Positions 47,039-64,000 of a stretch of 64,000 bases of DNA are shown piece by piece. The notes under the pieces were generated by a model that was given only the letters and a program-made list of their open reading frames with translations, ran no database searches and had not been told where the DNA came from. Numbering within the stretch: position 1 is the stretch's first letter; each line of letters begins with the position of its first letter. Source of the stretch: Mansonella perstans (lineage: Eukaryota > Nematoda > Chromadorea > Rhabditida > Onchocercidae); NCBI GenBank assembly GCA_037074765.1, contig JBAMDO010000211.1:28983-92982 (forward strand), read 5' to 3'. The translations under genes and the position numbers were made by a program.

Positions 47039-48699
47039 TGTTTGTTCGTACTTAACCAAAAATCAACAAACTGTAATTTACTTAACTTCCGCGCAAATAT
47101 AAAATATCCAAGTATTATCAAAAAAAAAATTACAATATTTTTTATATTTTCATGTTAAACTATTCGAAAAATAAATGGGATATGCAAAGTTTAATCGATT
47201 TACTAAAATCAAAAAAATGGAAAGATGGTTTCCAGTACTTATGTATATAACGTATTAGACTGAGAGAAGAATTTTATACAAATTAATTAAACAATATGCT
47301 CATGAACTGTAGTAAAATTAAAAAAGAGAAATTAAACTATCGTTATCCGCCAAATTGACAATAATCATTATCTTTGCTTAGCTTCCGTATAATAATACTA
47401 TGGATGTTTCGTCTATTTTTTTTCCCCGAAGAATTCAATGGAATACATTGAAATGCTTCAGGAAAAAAAGACGATATATGAATAAAATAAAACAAACTTA
47501 TGTTTCTTAATTCAATTCAAGTAGAATTTAGTTCAAACTGTCGATACCATGTGCAACATCTTATTATTCCAAATTGTGTAAAGCTCGTGTAAAAAGATAT
47601 TCTCGAAATTAGCACATTCTTCAAATAAATCACTAAACGAGAAATTTCAGTAAAATTACTTGAAATATTTGGCTTTTCTTGTTTTACTCTTATTTACAGG
47701 TTCAGTACTTCTCAATCTTTTCTTGACTAGGAATATTTCGGCTTTCTTATTTGTAGCAAGGATCATTTTGACCTTTTTTTTTTAGTTATAGCAAGAACCA
47801 TATGATATTTGTTGAATAGAAAATATCCCCTGCCTGTTTTCCATTTATCGAAGCCACTGGCTTCGTGATCTAAATTTTAGTTTTAGTTGGATCATCTTAG
47901 GCCTATTGGACATTTGCGGTCAACCAACTATCGGTTGGTAATCAACTCTAACATCCTCGCCATTATTAAAACTTTTCATCATTCTCATTCAAATAATATA
48001 TATTACCCCAATCTTCTCCAACTGTACGAATCCACTTGATCTTAACATGTGACCACTGGCTCACTTTCTCTGCCCATCATGATGATTAATGATATACTAC
48101 TACAAATCCTAGCAAATTCTACAACTTCCTATACAAGCGTACTATATTGTCGCTCCCAATTTTCCACTCATATATTCCACTTGGCTATCTAAAACATTCC
48201 TATTCTTTTATCTTGATCTTTATAACCACCTTACATTTCTTCCACCTTATTTTTTTCACCAATTTAAACAATTTCACATAAACATGCAATATTTACTTGG
48301 CCCGAAATTTATGAAAATTTTGATCCCATCACTGTTTACTTTTTATCTCATTTAAAATGCCAATCCTACGAATAGATATGAATGCAACTCAAATTAAATA
48401 TTTGTCTCGCAAAAGCAAACTATAATGATTGATGGAGAAATTAATTTTTGTTTTTTAGATCATTTCGATAAAGCATTGATATTCCGAAACAAAAAACCAA
48501 AACAAGTTTTGTTATTTTTCCAAATTTTTCATTAAAAATAAAACTGATAAAGTTTTTGTAAAATTAGAATAAATCCCTAACTGCTTCCTTTTTTTAGAAA
48601 CATCTTGAAATTTTTTTTTAGAAAAACATCTTGTAAAAAAAATTTCCTTTTTTTAGAAACATCTCGAAAAAAAAAAAAAAAAAATTTCGAGATAGAAAC

Positions 48700-48960
48700 A
48701 TCTAATTCCGTAATTCGTTCTAAAACGCATCAAATTTTCTACATTCCCATTTTTTTCATGCATACAATTCGAAATTCCCGAAATGTAACTATTCCGTAAT
48801 TTGTTTTACAACGTAATTTGTTCTACAACGCTCCGTAATTTGTCCTAAAACGCATCAAATTTTCGACATTCCCATTTTTTCATGCATACAATTCGAAAAT
48901 CTCGGAATATAACTATTCCGTAATTTATTCTACAGAGCATCAAATTTTCTATATCTCCAT
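48700..48960. repeat. imperfect tandem repeat, about 120-bp unit
   Basis: Repeated blocks contain ttccgtaattngttctaaa, cgcatcaaattttc and tcatgcatacaattcgaaa in the same order, about two and a half times. Just before it (48590-48680) ttttttagaaacatct recurs. Confidence 0.8.
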
Positions 48961-50280
48961 TTTCCAGCCCATTTTTTGTTTTTTAACTACTGTATTCCAT
49001 TCATTCACCAAATAAGGTATCAAATGCTATTACTAATTACTTTGACAAAAAAAAAATTATATTATTCAAATTTTACACAAACTTAATTTTTTTTTTAAAA
49101 TTTGTTTTAGCTTATGGTAGCATTTAAAATTCATCACTGTGCTTTGTAAATGATTAATAAAAATCCAAAAGTTACCAGTGATTAAATTGAAAAATGAAAG
49201 CAAAATGAAGTTAAATAGATTATCGTAATTATTGTGATGAATTCCCGTAATCACTTGACAAACACTTTTATTTCTTAGTGTGTTTTCTAGAACAAATACT
49301 TTCAAAAAGCTAAACATTAAAATAAAGTTGCTAATTACTATAAAACAATCAAAAATAGAAAGAAAGAATTTGCGTTTTTGAAATAATTCAATTAGTAGCA
49401 AAATTTTTTTTAAAGTTTTTAAAACGAACAACTGTTGTTTGAGTTTTTTTTTTTTTTTTTCATTAACGATCGCAATAATCATTTGATACAGAATTTGATA
49501 TAGAAATCAATTATGGAGAGATTTTTTTTTCTCTTCGCATAATATTTATTTCTGTTCCTTTAGCTTTAATTAATATATCTCTATATTTTTTTTCTTCAAT
49601 TCTTATAGCTTAAACAAATTTTCTTCAATTCTTCTAAAAACGAACAAATTTAAATTCACACACAAAAATACAATTATATGAAAATGTATATACTGAAAAT
49701 AGAATAAACTGAAAAAAAATTGCTTCGAAATTTTCCACAAAATTTCTCACACATATGAAATAATAATTGACAGAGTTTTATTGCTTTTTTTTGATTAGTT
49801 TCGTTTTAAATTTTTATTTGCAAACTTTTTACACATGTGACAGTCATTGTTTCAGTGTTATGAACTTGCAACGAATGACAAATGACTTCCGGTTGCATTT
49901 CTAATTTATTTTTTTTCAACTTCATCAATTATTTCATTCGTTCGCAAAATGAACGATTGTCTAATTTTGACTACAATAATAATAGTAGCTGTCATAATAA
50001 ATGAATTATATATAATATATTCAATTTAAATCACCCAGTGATTCATTTGCAAAACATGCGGTGAAATTAATTTTGCAAAAGTTTTTAAAATAATTAAGAT
50101 CATGATAAAAGCCGAAGCTCTCTAAATAATTAAGCTTTATCATGATTATGATAAATTAACGAGTTGAGAAATCAAATGTCACTTTGACTGCCTGTTTAAT
50201 TACAGTTCTAAGCAGGAAATTTAAAAATCCTAGTTGAATTATAAATCTCACAATTTAACAATAATTTTTTGGAAATAATC

Positions 50281-50425
50281 CGAGCAATAATGACAATAAT
50301 GATAATAATGATGACAATAAGAGTAATGTAAAAATAATAATAATAACAATAGCAAAAAGAATAATGATAACAATGATAGCCATATTACTAACAACAACGA
50401 TAATAGTTGAAATAATAATAATAAT
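50281..50425. repeat. AAT/GAT trinucleotide-type repeat
   Basis: Degenerate run of aat, gat and aac triplets (ataatgacaataatgat...), interrupted. Confidence 0.8.
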
Positions 50426-51879
50426 GAGTAGGAAAGAAGATCCTTATTGCAATTATTTTATTGCAAACATGTAGCAAATCAGTTTTATATATTTCTGGAA
50501 TATGAAACAAAAATTTTTTAAACTTCTAAATTTGAAATTTTTACATTTGAAAAAATTTGTTGAAATGTGCATTTTGTTAATTTGGAATAAAAAAAAAAAA
50601 AAAAACGATCGCCTTCCGCACTCATTGATACGATGAAAACAAGTTTTCATCACTCTTAAAAAAAAGAGAAAATGAAAAAAAAACTAAATTACCCTTCTTC
50701 CATTTCGCCATCCTTCTTCTTCTTCAATTTCCTTGTTGGCTACAAAAATTTTCAGCAATTACGCCTTTTTCCTTCCATTCAATACATTTTATATTTGTTA
50801 TCGGTCGATTTTCATTCACACAGTTTTCCTGGAATAATTTATAAAACAGCGAAAATGGTCTGATATAATCGATTTGATATATGTAATGAATTGTTTCAGT
50901 TCATTTCTAAAGCGAACATATTTAAAGAATTATAATTTCACTTTTTTCCTTTTTATCCTCTACTTTTGAATTTAAATTAAAATTTCAATTTTAATTCCTA
51001 ATTCTTCTCTGATTAATTTTTTACCATTATTATTTTTTTTTTTTTTGATTAATCGAGTTAATTGCAGATATTATTCAGTAGTTATCAATTCTTCTTTATT
51101 ATTCATTTTTTTTTTTGAATTAATATTTTTGAATAACATTGATAATTGCAAGAGCAAATTAAAATAAAAGAGCTAATTAATATTGGCAAATAATTATATG
51201 GTTTTAATTTAAAATTCAATTTTCATCTTATACTTTATTTGTTTCATTCATTTAATATTTACATTGCTCAATCAAATGATCAATAATAATGGAATAATGG
51301 ATTTATAAAAAATTAAAAAAACTAATATTATAGATTGAAGAGGAAAATTTGTTTATTTGATGAAATTTTTTTTCCATATTTTTCGGATGAATGATAATAA
51401 ATTGATTGTTAGCATATTTGATAGGAAAAAATGAAGAATGTGTACAAATTAAATGGATCATTTATAAAATAGATTGATAAGAACTAGAAGGGAATGAAGG
51501 ATGAGCATAGAAAAATGATCGTTGATCGAGAACTGAGATGATCGCTGATTGATTTAGGCAACAGGGTCATTTGAAATGACAAAATTTTTCTACAAACAAT
51601 AAACAGCGATTAATCAATTTTAATTCCATTCCAGTTCACAGTAAATATTCTTCTTCATTTTAATTCATATAAAAAAGTTAAAATATTTGCGGTGCTAAAC
51701 ACTAATGAATAGCAATAGAGAAATGTATCATTAGAATGAGATACGATGAAAAGAAAAAAAAAGTTGAAAAATTTCATTGTTTGTTGTTTTTTCAACTTTA
51801 AAAATTTTGCTCTCATTTTTTCCACGGCCTTTTTTCTCATCAATTATTCGGTCCTTATTCACTTATCACTTGTATCATT

Positions 51880-52000
51880 ACCGTTGTTATTATTATTGTT
51901 ATTATCACTACTAATTAACATTATCATTGTTTTTATCATCATTATTGCTATGATTATCATTTTCATAATCGTTATTATTGTTATTATGTTAGTAGCAACA

Positions 52001-52055
<55 letters not shown>

Positions 52056-52160
52056 TACTATTATTATTATTACTGTCATTATTAATATTATTGTTATTAT
52101 TTTTTTTATTATTACTATTACTATTACTATTGCTATTATTATTATTGCTATACTTTTGTT
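51880..52160. repeat. ATT trinucleotide microsatellite with ACT/GTT variants
   Basis: A pure ATT run from about 52003 to 52050 is flanked by ATT/ACT/GTT mixtures. In one frame it produces a long poly-Leu open reading frame that is not a gene. Confidence 0.95.
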
Positions 52161-53087
52161 ATTATCATTACTTAAATTGTTGTGAATATATGAATATAAT
52201 ATTACCTATAATAACAGTATTATTATTGGTATTATTATCTTTTTGTGATTGTTCGTTAATTTCATTATTACAATTATTAATTAATCGCATTTGAAAATTT
52301 CCATAATTTCAAAAAAAATTTTTAACTAAATAAAAAATTGAGCAAGTTTGGGCAGAAATTTCTTTTTCTTTTTTATCATAGTAACCAATTTGTCAATTCT
52401 ATTATTTCTAAACTTTTTTTTTTGATTTTCTTTTAAATTTCCATCGATTGACCATGTGCTATTATTTTTGTTATTTCGTCTTCAATTATTCACTCTCAAT
52501 CCTATGATATTCATCAACATTTTCTGCATGATGATCATCATCATCATTATCGCCATTAATACTATAATTATCATTGCCATCAAATAATACTGTTATTGTT
52601 GTTATTGCTTCTTTTTTATTATTACTTTTTTTTTTAAAATACTTTATAATATTAAAAGATATATTTAAATTTACCATATAAAATTCATTAAACACAATAA
52701 CACTAGTTTTTTCATCAATGATTAATAATAATTTAGATCAATTTTAGTTCTGAAATGATTTAATGAAAATTCCATTTCGTTGATGAATCATCAAACAATA
52801 TTTAACGATCACTCTGCAATTGTCATCATCAACATCAATGGATGTAAGTCCAACTGTATCATGTCCCAAATTATTGTAGAAAATTGAAATGATATTTATT
52901 AATTTATTTATTGAACCAATTTAATGGATTAGGAAAATATTCAATGATGAAAATGAGTGGGAAATTTTGCATAAGTTTTTTTACAACTATTCTTTTTTTT
53001 CCACTTTTTTCCGCAGCAAAATATTTTTAATGACATAATTGGTTTATTTAAAATATCTAAATGATTTAATGGGTACCTTTTTTTTTT

Positions 53088-56000
53088 ATGCTAAAACGAC
53101 GTTATGGTGGAAATTCAATGCATGAAGTGATTTTGATATTATCGCGACAAGTCGCAATTTGTCGTAAGCATTGGTCATCAAATATTACCTGTCAATTTAT
53201 TTTTGGTATTTTAATTGGCATCCTAGTTGGATTATGTATTATATCTTATGACGATGAAATTTTCACTACTTTTGCGCAAACCAATTCAATTAGCATCAAT
53301 ACCAATCAACAAATCAAACAATTAACTTCGAACAATTTCAACATTTCAATTCTATCCAATATTCGTATACAATGCATCATATTCATTCATCCCAATCAAT
53401 TATTTAAACGCAAATACGTAGAAACATTACGTGATACATATACCAAACAATGTAATCATTCTGTTTATGTAACAAATTCAAAGGATATTCGTCGTAATTT
53501 CTCAGGTAATTATTATTATTATTATTAACATCACCATTACTATTGCTATTATTATTACTCCTAAAAAAAATGAATTTAAATATTTCAATTCTTCGTTCTT
53601 GCATTAAAATGACGATTGATTGTTTGGTGCTGAAATGAATTCAGTTGTAAATTTAAATCGATTAAAGTAAAAAAATTTTAGTGCATTTTTATAACGCATA
53701 TTTAAAGTATTACAGCTAAACTTGATTTATTACAAAATTCATACCTTTTTTTTTTCTTTTTTGTAATTTTTATAAAAGAAAAGTTTTTGTTGTAAATTTA
53801 ATTGGTTTAATTAGACAAATTTTTTTCAGAAGAGCTTAATATTGCATTTGTAAACACGAAAAAAACACATTATCATTGGAATTTATATCGTGAACTTATT
53901 ATATATTCCACAAAATATAATCAACAACAGAATTCATCGTGGACAATTATCGCTGATGAACAAACATTTATTGTTATGACAAATTTACGACGATTATTGC
54001 TAGCATTCAATGATTCAATACAGCAATCGATTATATTTGGAAGAATATCCAATAAAAGGTTAATTCAATTTTTTGTTTTTTTAAAATTTAAAAAAATCTA
54101 AAAATGTAAAATAATGAAAAAAAGTTATTTTTTTATCCATGTATTTATAAATTTGTATCATCCATCTTTTCCATTACTGCATTTGAAAGGGAAAAAAGAA
54201 AAAAGAAGCATGAAGTTTATTTTTATCTTGTACCATCTCTTTCCTGTTGCAAGCTTTCAAAACTACACCTTTTTTTCGTGTAAGTTGCCGTGTAAGTTGC
54301 CGGTGTAACACTATGGTATTTTTTTCCGCGAACTCCCAAAATAACAAATGTGTCGCTTTTTTCTCTGTATGTTGCATCCGCGAACTTCCAAAGTGACAGC
54401 GTTAGACATTTTTCCGGCGAGTTCCCGAAATGTCCTATTGTAAATAAATATTAGCTTGATAGGAAAAAAACTATGAGAAGAAATTAAATGCAATGATAAT
54501 ATTGTCTTCCGTAATTTCCTTTTTTTTTTTTTTGAAAAACCTTCATTTATTTAAAAAATACTTTATAAATTTTAAAATTTCATTTATATTTTGCCAATAA
54601 ATTTCAGCATTAAAATTAGCCCTGTTTTTCGGTAATTCAGTAATTAATTAACCTGCAATGATAAATATTATTCTTTTACACCTAAAATTATTTGCAAAAA
54701 AAAAATTTTTTCTCATCATTTTTTAACTGTTCGATTCACAAATTCTTAACATCTTACAACACTTTTAATCAGTGCTTTTCGCCAAACAATAAGTATTTAT
54801 TGATTATTTCATTCACAAATAATTCAATAATTTAAATGAATTTCAACAATTCATTTTTCTCTCTCTCTCCCTTTCTTCACTTATTCTTTTTACAATCTTT
54901 TACTGTCAGTCATTCATTTAGACATTTCGTCATAACCATAATTAAGAAAAAAATATTTTTTTCAGAAAAACAAAAGTCTGTCAGCAAAATTTACAAATTG
55001 ATATTTCAGAAATTTTCAAAAAGTTTTAAGCTTAAAAAATAACAACGAAATAACTTGGACAAAACAGACAGCTATTTTATGTAAATTTCATAAATTATTT
55101 TCCTACTTTTGTGAAAACTTTATTTGAATTTAAAATATAAAAATTTCATTTAAATTTAAAACATTTTTGATGATTTCATTTTTACTTTTAACATTATTAA
55201 AAAATTTCTGATATTTTCGTTTTTAGTTCCAATTTTATTTTTCACAGTCTTTTCTGATTTCAATTTTATTTAAAAATTTTTGATAATTTTTTTTATTGAT
55301 TTTTAGTCTAAAAAATTTTTTAGTATTTTTTTTTTTTTGTTTTTATTTTATTTAAAAAGTTTTTTGATATTTATTAAATTTTTTGTTTTGTTTGCATTAA
55401 CAGGTGGTATTTATGACTTTATAATTATAAATTTATAATTGTAAAAAATACAATAAGTAGAGAGGAATAGTCAAAGATTATAAAATATAAGTAACTTCTG
55501 ATGGTATAATTATGATTTACTAGTACTACATGTTGCATCACTATTACTGGCATTTTTGCTTATCATTATTAATATATGCATTTATCATCACATCTATTTA
55601 TCATTAACAGTTAATGCATTTAGCATTAATCAGACTAACTTATCATTGTCAAATTTTCATGTAAACATAGAATTTATTAATTGTAAAAGGAAAAAGCAAT
55701 TATTAGAAATTACAGTTAAATAAATTAATGAAATATCTTATAATTGTCAATACAGTCAGACAAGTTTTTTTTCATAGATATTATTATTGATATTTAATTT
55801 TTACCTCTTATATTATCAATCATGTACGTGTGTGTGCGTCTGTGCGCGTGTGTGACTGTGTGTGTGCGTCTGTGCGCGTGTGTGACTGTGTGTGTGCATC
55901 TGTGCGCGTGTGTGTCTGTGTGTGTGCGTCTGTGTCTACATCTGTGTTTGTGTGTTTCTGATCAAATTTTATTACTTTTTTTATCAATTGATACTATATG

Positions 56001-57152
56001 AGATTATTTCCAGTATTATTTTCAAAACAAAAGTTAGAAATTTAATTAATCCCTAAAATTTTATTTTTCTAGAAATTTACGTTCATTTTTATTTCCATGG
56101 AATATTTATACAACAATTTTACCGGAAGCTGGTATTGTATTTTCTCCTACAGCACTTGAATATATGACAAATGATTCATGTTTTCGATGGTTATCACCTC
56201 GTGCTACAGACCGAGCAATGATAAAATGCAGCACCTTAATGAATGTACAACTTGTTGATCCAATTGATAAGGTTATCATAGCATTTGATAAGATGTAGTT
56301 GTTTAATGGATGTACAATCTGTTCATTCATTTGATAAAATTGGAACACGGGGAACCAAATGATAATGTTATCATTTTGTATCAATACGTTATAACTTAAT
56401 CAGTTGAATTAATTCCGTAAGTATCTATCCTGAAGCATTGATATTGTAAACAGATTATGGCTTAATATACTTAGCATATCAATTATATATTTGTTGTATT
56501 AAAATATAGATAGAAATGTGATAAATGATGTAATTGTATTTCTTCAGAAAAAAAATCATTTAAATGAAAACTTTAACGAATTATAGGAAGGAAAGCATTT
56601 ATTTACTGCAAACGGTTTGCAAGAGTTAATTCTAGACAACAAATCGGAATTTTCAAAAAAGGTGATATTTCATTCTTTTTTTTTGCTTTTTAATTACTTA
56701 GATTACTTAGAAATTATTACTTAGACCAATTACTTAGACAATTTTCTTAAAACTTCGTTTACAAGGACATAAATTTAACAATTCAAACTATTTCCTTTTT
56801 GTTTTAGTTCTTATTTTCCATTTGCCCGATTAAATTAATGATTTATGGTTATTTCCAATTTTTTTTTTTCAATTCCAAAACTGATAAAATATTGTTGAAC
56901 TAATTTAACAGTCTTTAGAATTTCTTTCGAAATATTTTTTTGTTTAATTGAAAATTAATTACATGATATAAAAGTTTAAATCATAGAACTAATTAAATGA
57001 TAAAGTATCAGCTAACTAATTAATATTTTTCTTTCCAGCATGACTCTCTTTATTGCTGCAGTGATGAAGCTGTATCATTTGGTGGTTTAAATTATCGTGA
57101 GCAACGAGTTCTGGATTTTGTAACTACCAGAATGAAAGTGTTTGGTTATTAA
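53088..57152 (+). CDS. C1GALT1/Cosmc-family type II membrane protein with degraded DXD
   Basis: Five exons: 53088-53505, 53830-54058, 56073-56271, 56587-56661 and 57039-57152, giving 344 aa. There is a short cytoplasmic N-terminus, then a signal anchor (FGILIGILVGLCIISY, about residues 44-59). A core-1 galactosyltransferase-family lumenal domain follows: IQCIIFIHPNQ, ETLRDTYTKQC, the acceptor-side WTIIADEQTFIV, EAGIVFSPTALEYM, DKEGKHLF and the closing YCCSDEAVSF. Active C1GALT1 enzymes have ADDDTY at the fourth position; here it is ADEQTF, so the metal-binding DXD is lost. Cosmc, the ER chaperone of C1GALT1, also lacks DXD, and NGL-type residues after CCSD (GGL here) lean that way. I therefore infer a chaperone-like or non-catalytic role in O-glycan synthesis in the ER/Golgi, not proven. 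An alternative start is Met11. Confidence 0.85.
54260..54440. repeat. degenerate GC-richer repeat in intron 2 of the C1GALT1/Cosmc-like gene
   Basis: gtaagttgccg occurs twice in tandem. The motif ccgcgaactcccaaaataac recurs as ccgcgaacttccaaagtgac and ccggcgagttcccgaaatg. It is richer in GC than the intron around it. Confidence 0.7.
55826..55963. repeat. (TG)n-based minisatellite with CGTC/CGCG variants
   Basis: The unit tgtgtgcgtctgtgcgcgtg followed by tgtgactg is repeated about three and a half times in intron 2. Purine-pyrimidine alternation makes it a Z-DNA-prone tract. Confidence 0.9.
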
Positions 57153-58130
57153 AAATTTTAGTTTAAATCATGCTAATGTTTTCTACGCTTAATTAAATTT
57201 GTTGTCATCAATTGGTGTAGTCTAATTAGTAAAAGTATGTAAATTGATAACTTAATACCTTGAAGTGTTAATTTTAACATAAGATTATAAAAAATTTGTT
57301 ATTTGCAATGAAATTGCAGAAAAAATTCGGGTAAAAAATTATTTGGAATAGAAATGTAAAAAAAAATTCGAATAAACTCTTTTGTTCTTTTGAATAGAAC
57401 TTGATAAAATTTTAATAATTATTCTTTCATAAATACTCTTTAACCCAATAATTAAATTTTTATTGCGAATCAATTTTTCAAAACTCTTTTCGACTTTTTT
57501 TCTAGTAAATGTGCCCCGAATTTTTACTTATTTCACATCCATTGCATTTATAATTTCGAGTTCACTATTTTATATCAATCATTCTCTTGAATTTCGTTGT
57601 TGCTTTTTTTTTTACTTCTTAAATCACAAGCACTGTTGGAATGTTGGAATTTAGATGACCATAACGATAATAATCGTCATTTTTTTTCTCCCTTTTTTTT
57701 GTTTCTGCTACTATCTTTAAAATCTTTAGAAGAAAAAATGAATTAAATTGTTGATAATATTCTTGGCTGCTACATTTACTTATTTTTTTCAATGTGTACA
57801 TATACAGTAAAGTAATAATTAATTAATCGCAATTTGAACAAATTGGTATAGCTTTTATTTGAACTGAAATCGACAAATAATTATGCAATAATAAATTATT
57901 TAATGTTACTTCAAATTTAATAGGCCAAATAATTTTTATAGTACTATTTTTTTCTACAATATTAATAAATTATTATATGTCAAAGAAGAAGGAAAAAAAG
58001 AAAGAAAATAGGAAATTTTACAAAAAAAGAGCAAGTTTGAATTGCTATGCAAATAAGTGTAGTAGTTTAAAAAAAATATATGCACAATGATGTTAATAAA
58101 ATATATTTACTTATTGTTTGAACAAAATTT
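57153..58130. other. convergent intergenic region
   Basis: AT-rich sequence holding the 3' ends of the C1GALT1/Cosmc-like gene and alpha-tubulin. No gene is seen; the open frames around 57463-57801 are AT noise. Confidence 0.7.
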
Positions 58131-63803
<5,673 letters not shown>

Positions 63804-64000
63804 CTAGAAAAAAACACTTCAGCTAACTAAAAAATTATGTAAGTATTTCCTAACTTATTAGATTGTCAAATAAGTGGTTAATCAGTAGATTATAGTACCT
63901 GGTTGACTGAAATTGAGAGTTAACTTCAGTATTTCTGAAAAAGTGATTTGAATAATTTTATTATAACAGTTAATTGGCTCTTTTGGAATGATATCGAGAA

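Larger units (their letters stand above)
47039..53087. other. 6-kb intergenic region, simple-sequence rich
   Basis: No gene is seen on either strand; the few long frames are low-complexity. It contains T/A tracts, the imperfect tandem repeat at 48700-48960, AAT/GAT-type repeats at 50281-50420 and the ATT/ACT tract at 51880-52160. Presumably it holds the promoters of the divergently placed Spinster-type and C1GALT1/Cosmc-like genes. Confidence 0.7.

Noticed and set aside
49066..49482. 138-codon minus-strand frame
   Set aside because: Lys/Phe/Ile-rich translation of AT-rich intergenic DNA with no splice or family support.
51746..52294. 182-codon plus-strand frame with poly-Leu
   Set aside because: Entirely produced by the ATT/ACT microsatellite; no family or splice evidence.

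Overview
The window is AT-rich eukaryotic DNA with short exons, introns that follow GT-AG, and nematode-style TTTTCAG/TTTCTAG acceptors. The three multi-exon gene families in the left half and the BEL/Pao retroelement debris point to a nematode. A filarial/spirurid parasite is my guess from composition and gene style; nothing in the window proves it. All coding models are spliced by hand from frame, splice sites and family resemblance.

Right part (about 39.9-64 kb): four ordinary single-copy genes that I could read exon by exon. FRG1 homologue (+, 39894-42385, 272 aa) converges on a 12-TM Spinster-type major facilitator (-, 43458-47038, 472 aa). After about 6 kb of simple-sequence-rich intergenic DNA comes a type II membrane protein of the C1GALT1/Cosmc family (+, 53088-57152, 344 aa) whose DXD motif is degraded. 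It converges on a divergent alpha-tubulin (-, 58131 to 63803, whose ATG exon lies beyond the window). That tubulin has a rebuilt N-terminal lumenal loop without Lys40 and a 46-bp tandem duplication across a splice donor.

Left part (about 0.85-39.5 kb): a young, messy tandem segmental duplication with units of roughly 11-14 kb. Each full unit carries, all on the minus strand, a five-exon seven-transmembrane receptor gene of about 348 aa (copies at 9-11, 23-25 and 35-37 kb) and, just downstream, exons of a possible DEG/ENaC-like channel. Two of the units also carry an older decayed copy of the receptor's last exon, of which the third keeps only a trace. Two copies of a Cys-rich three-finger-like gene (1.0-1.6 kb and 15.3-15.9 kb) are each broken by a different single-base indel. 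BEL/Pao pol/gag relics sit at 3.2-5.8, 16.2-18.5 and 32.9-34.0 kb. The receptor copies are intact in my models but are mosaics: the third copy shares some variants with the first and others with the second, as expected from gene conversion or unequal crossing-over. The duplicated material ends just upstream of FRG1.

No prokaryotic features, CRISPR, rRNA or convincing tRNA genes were seen. The most interesting biology is the locally amplified receptor cassette with its switchable C-terminal exon, and the two divergent housekeeping-family genes (tubulin and C1GALT1/Cosmc-like).
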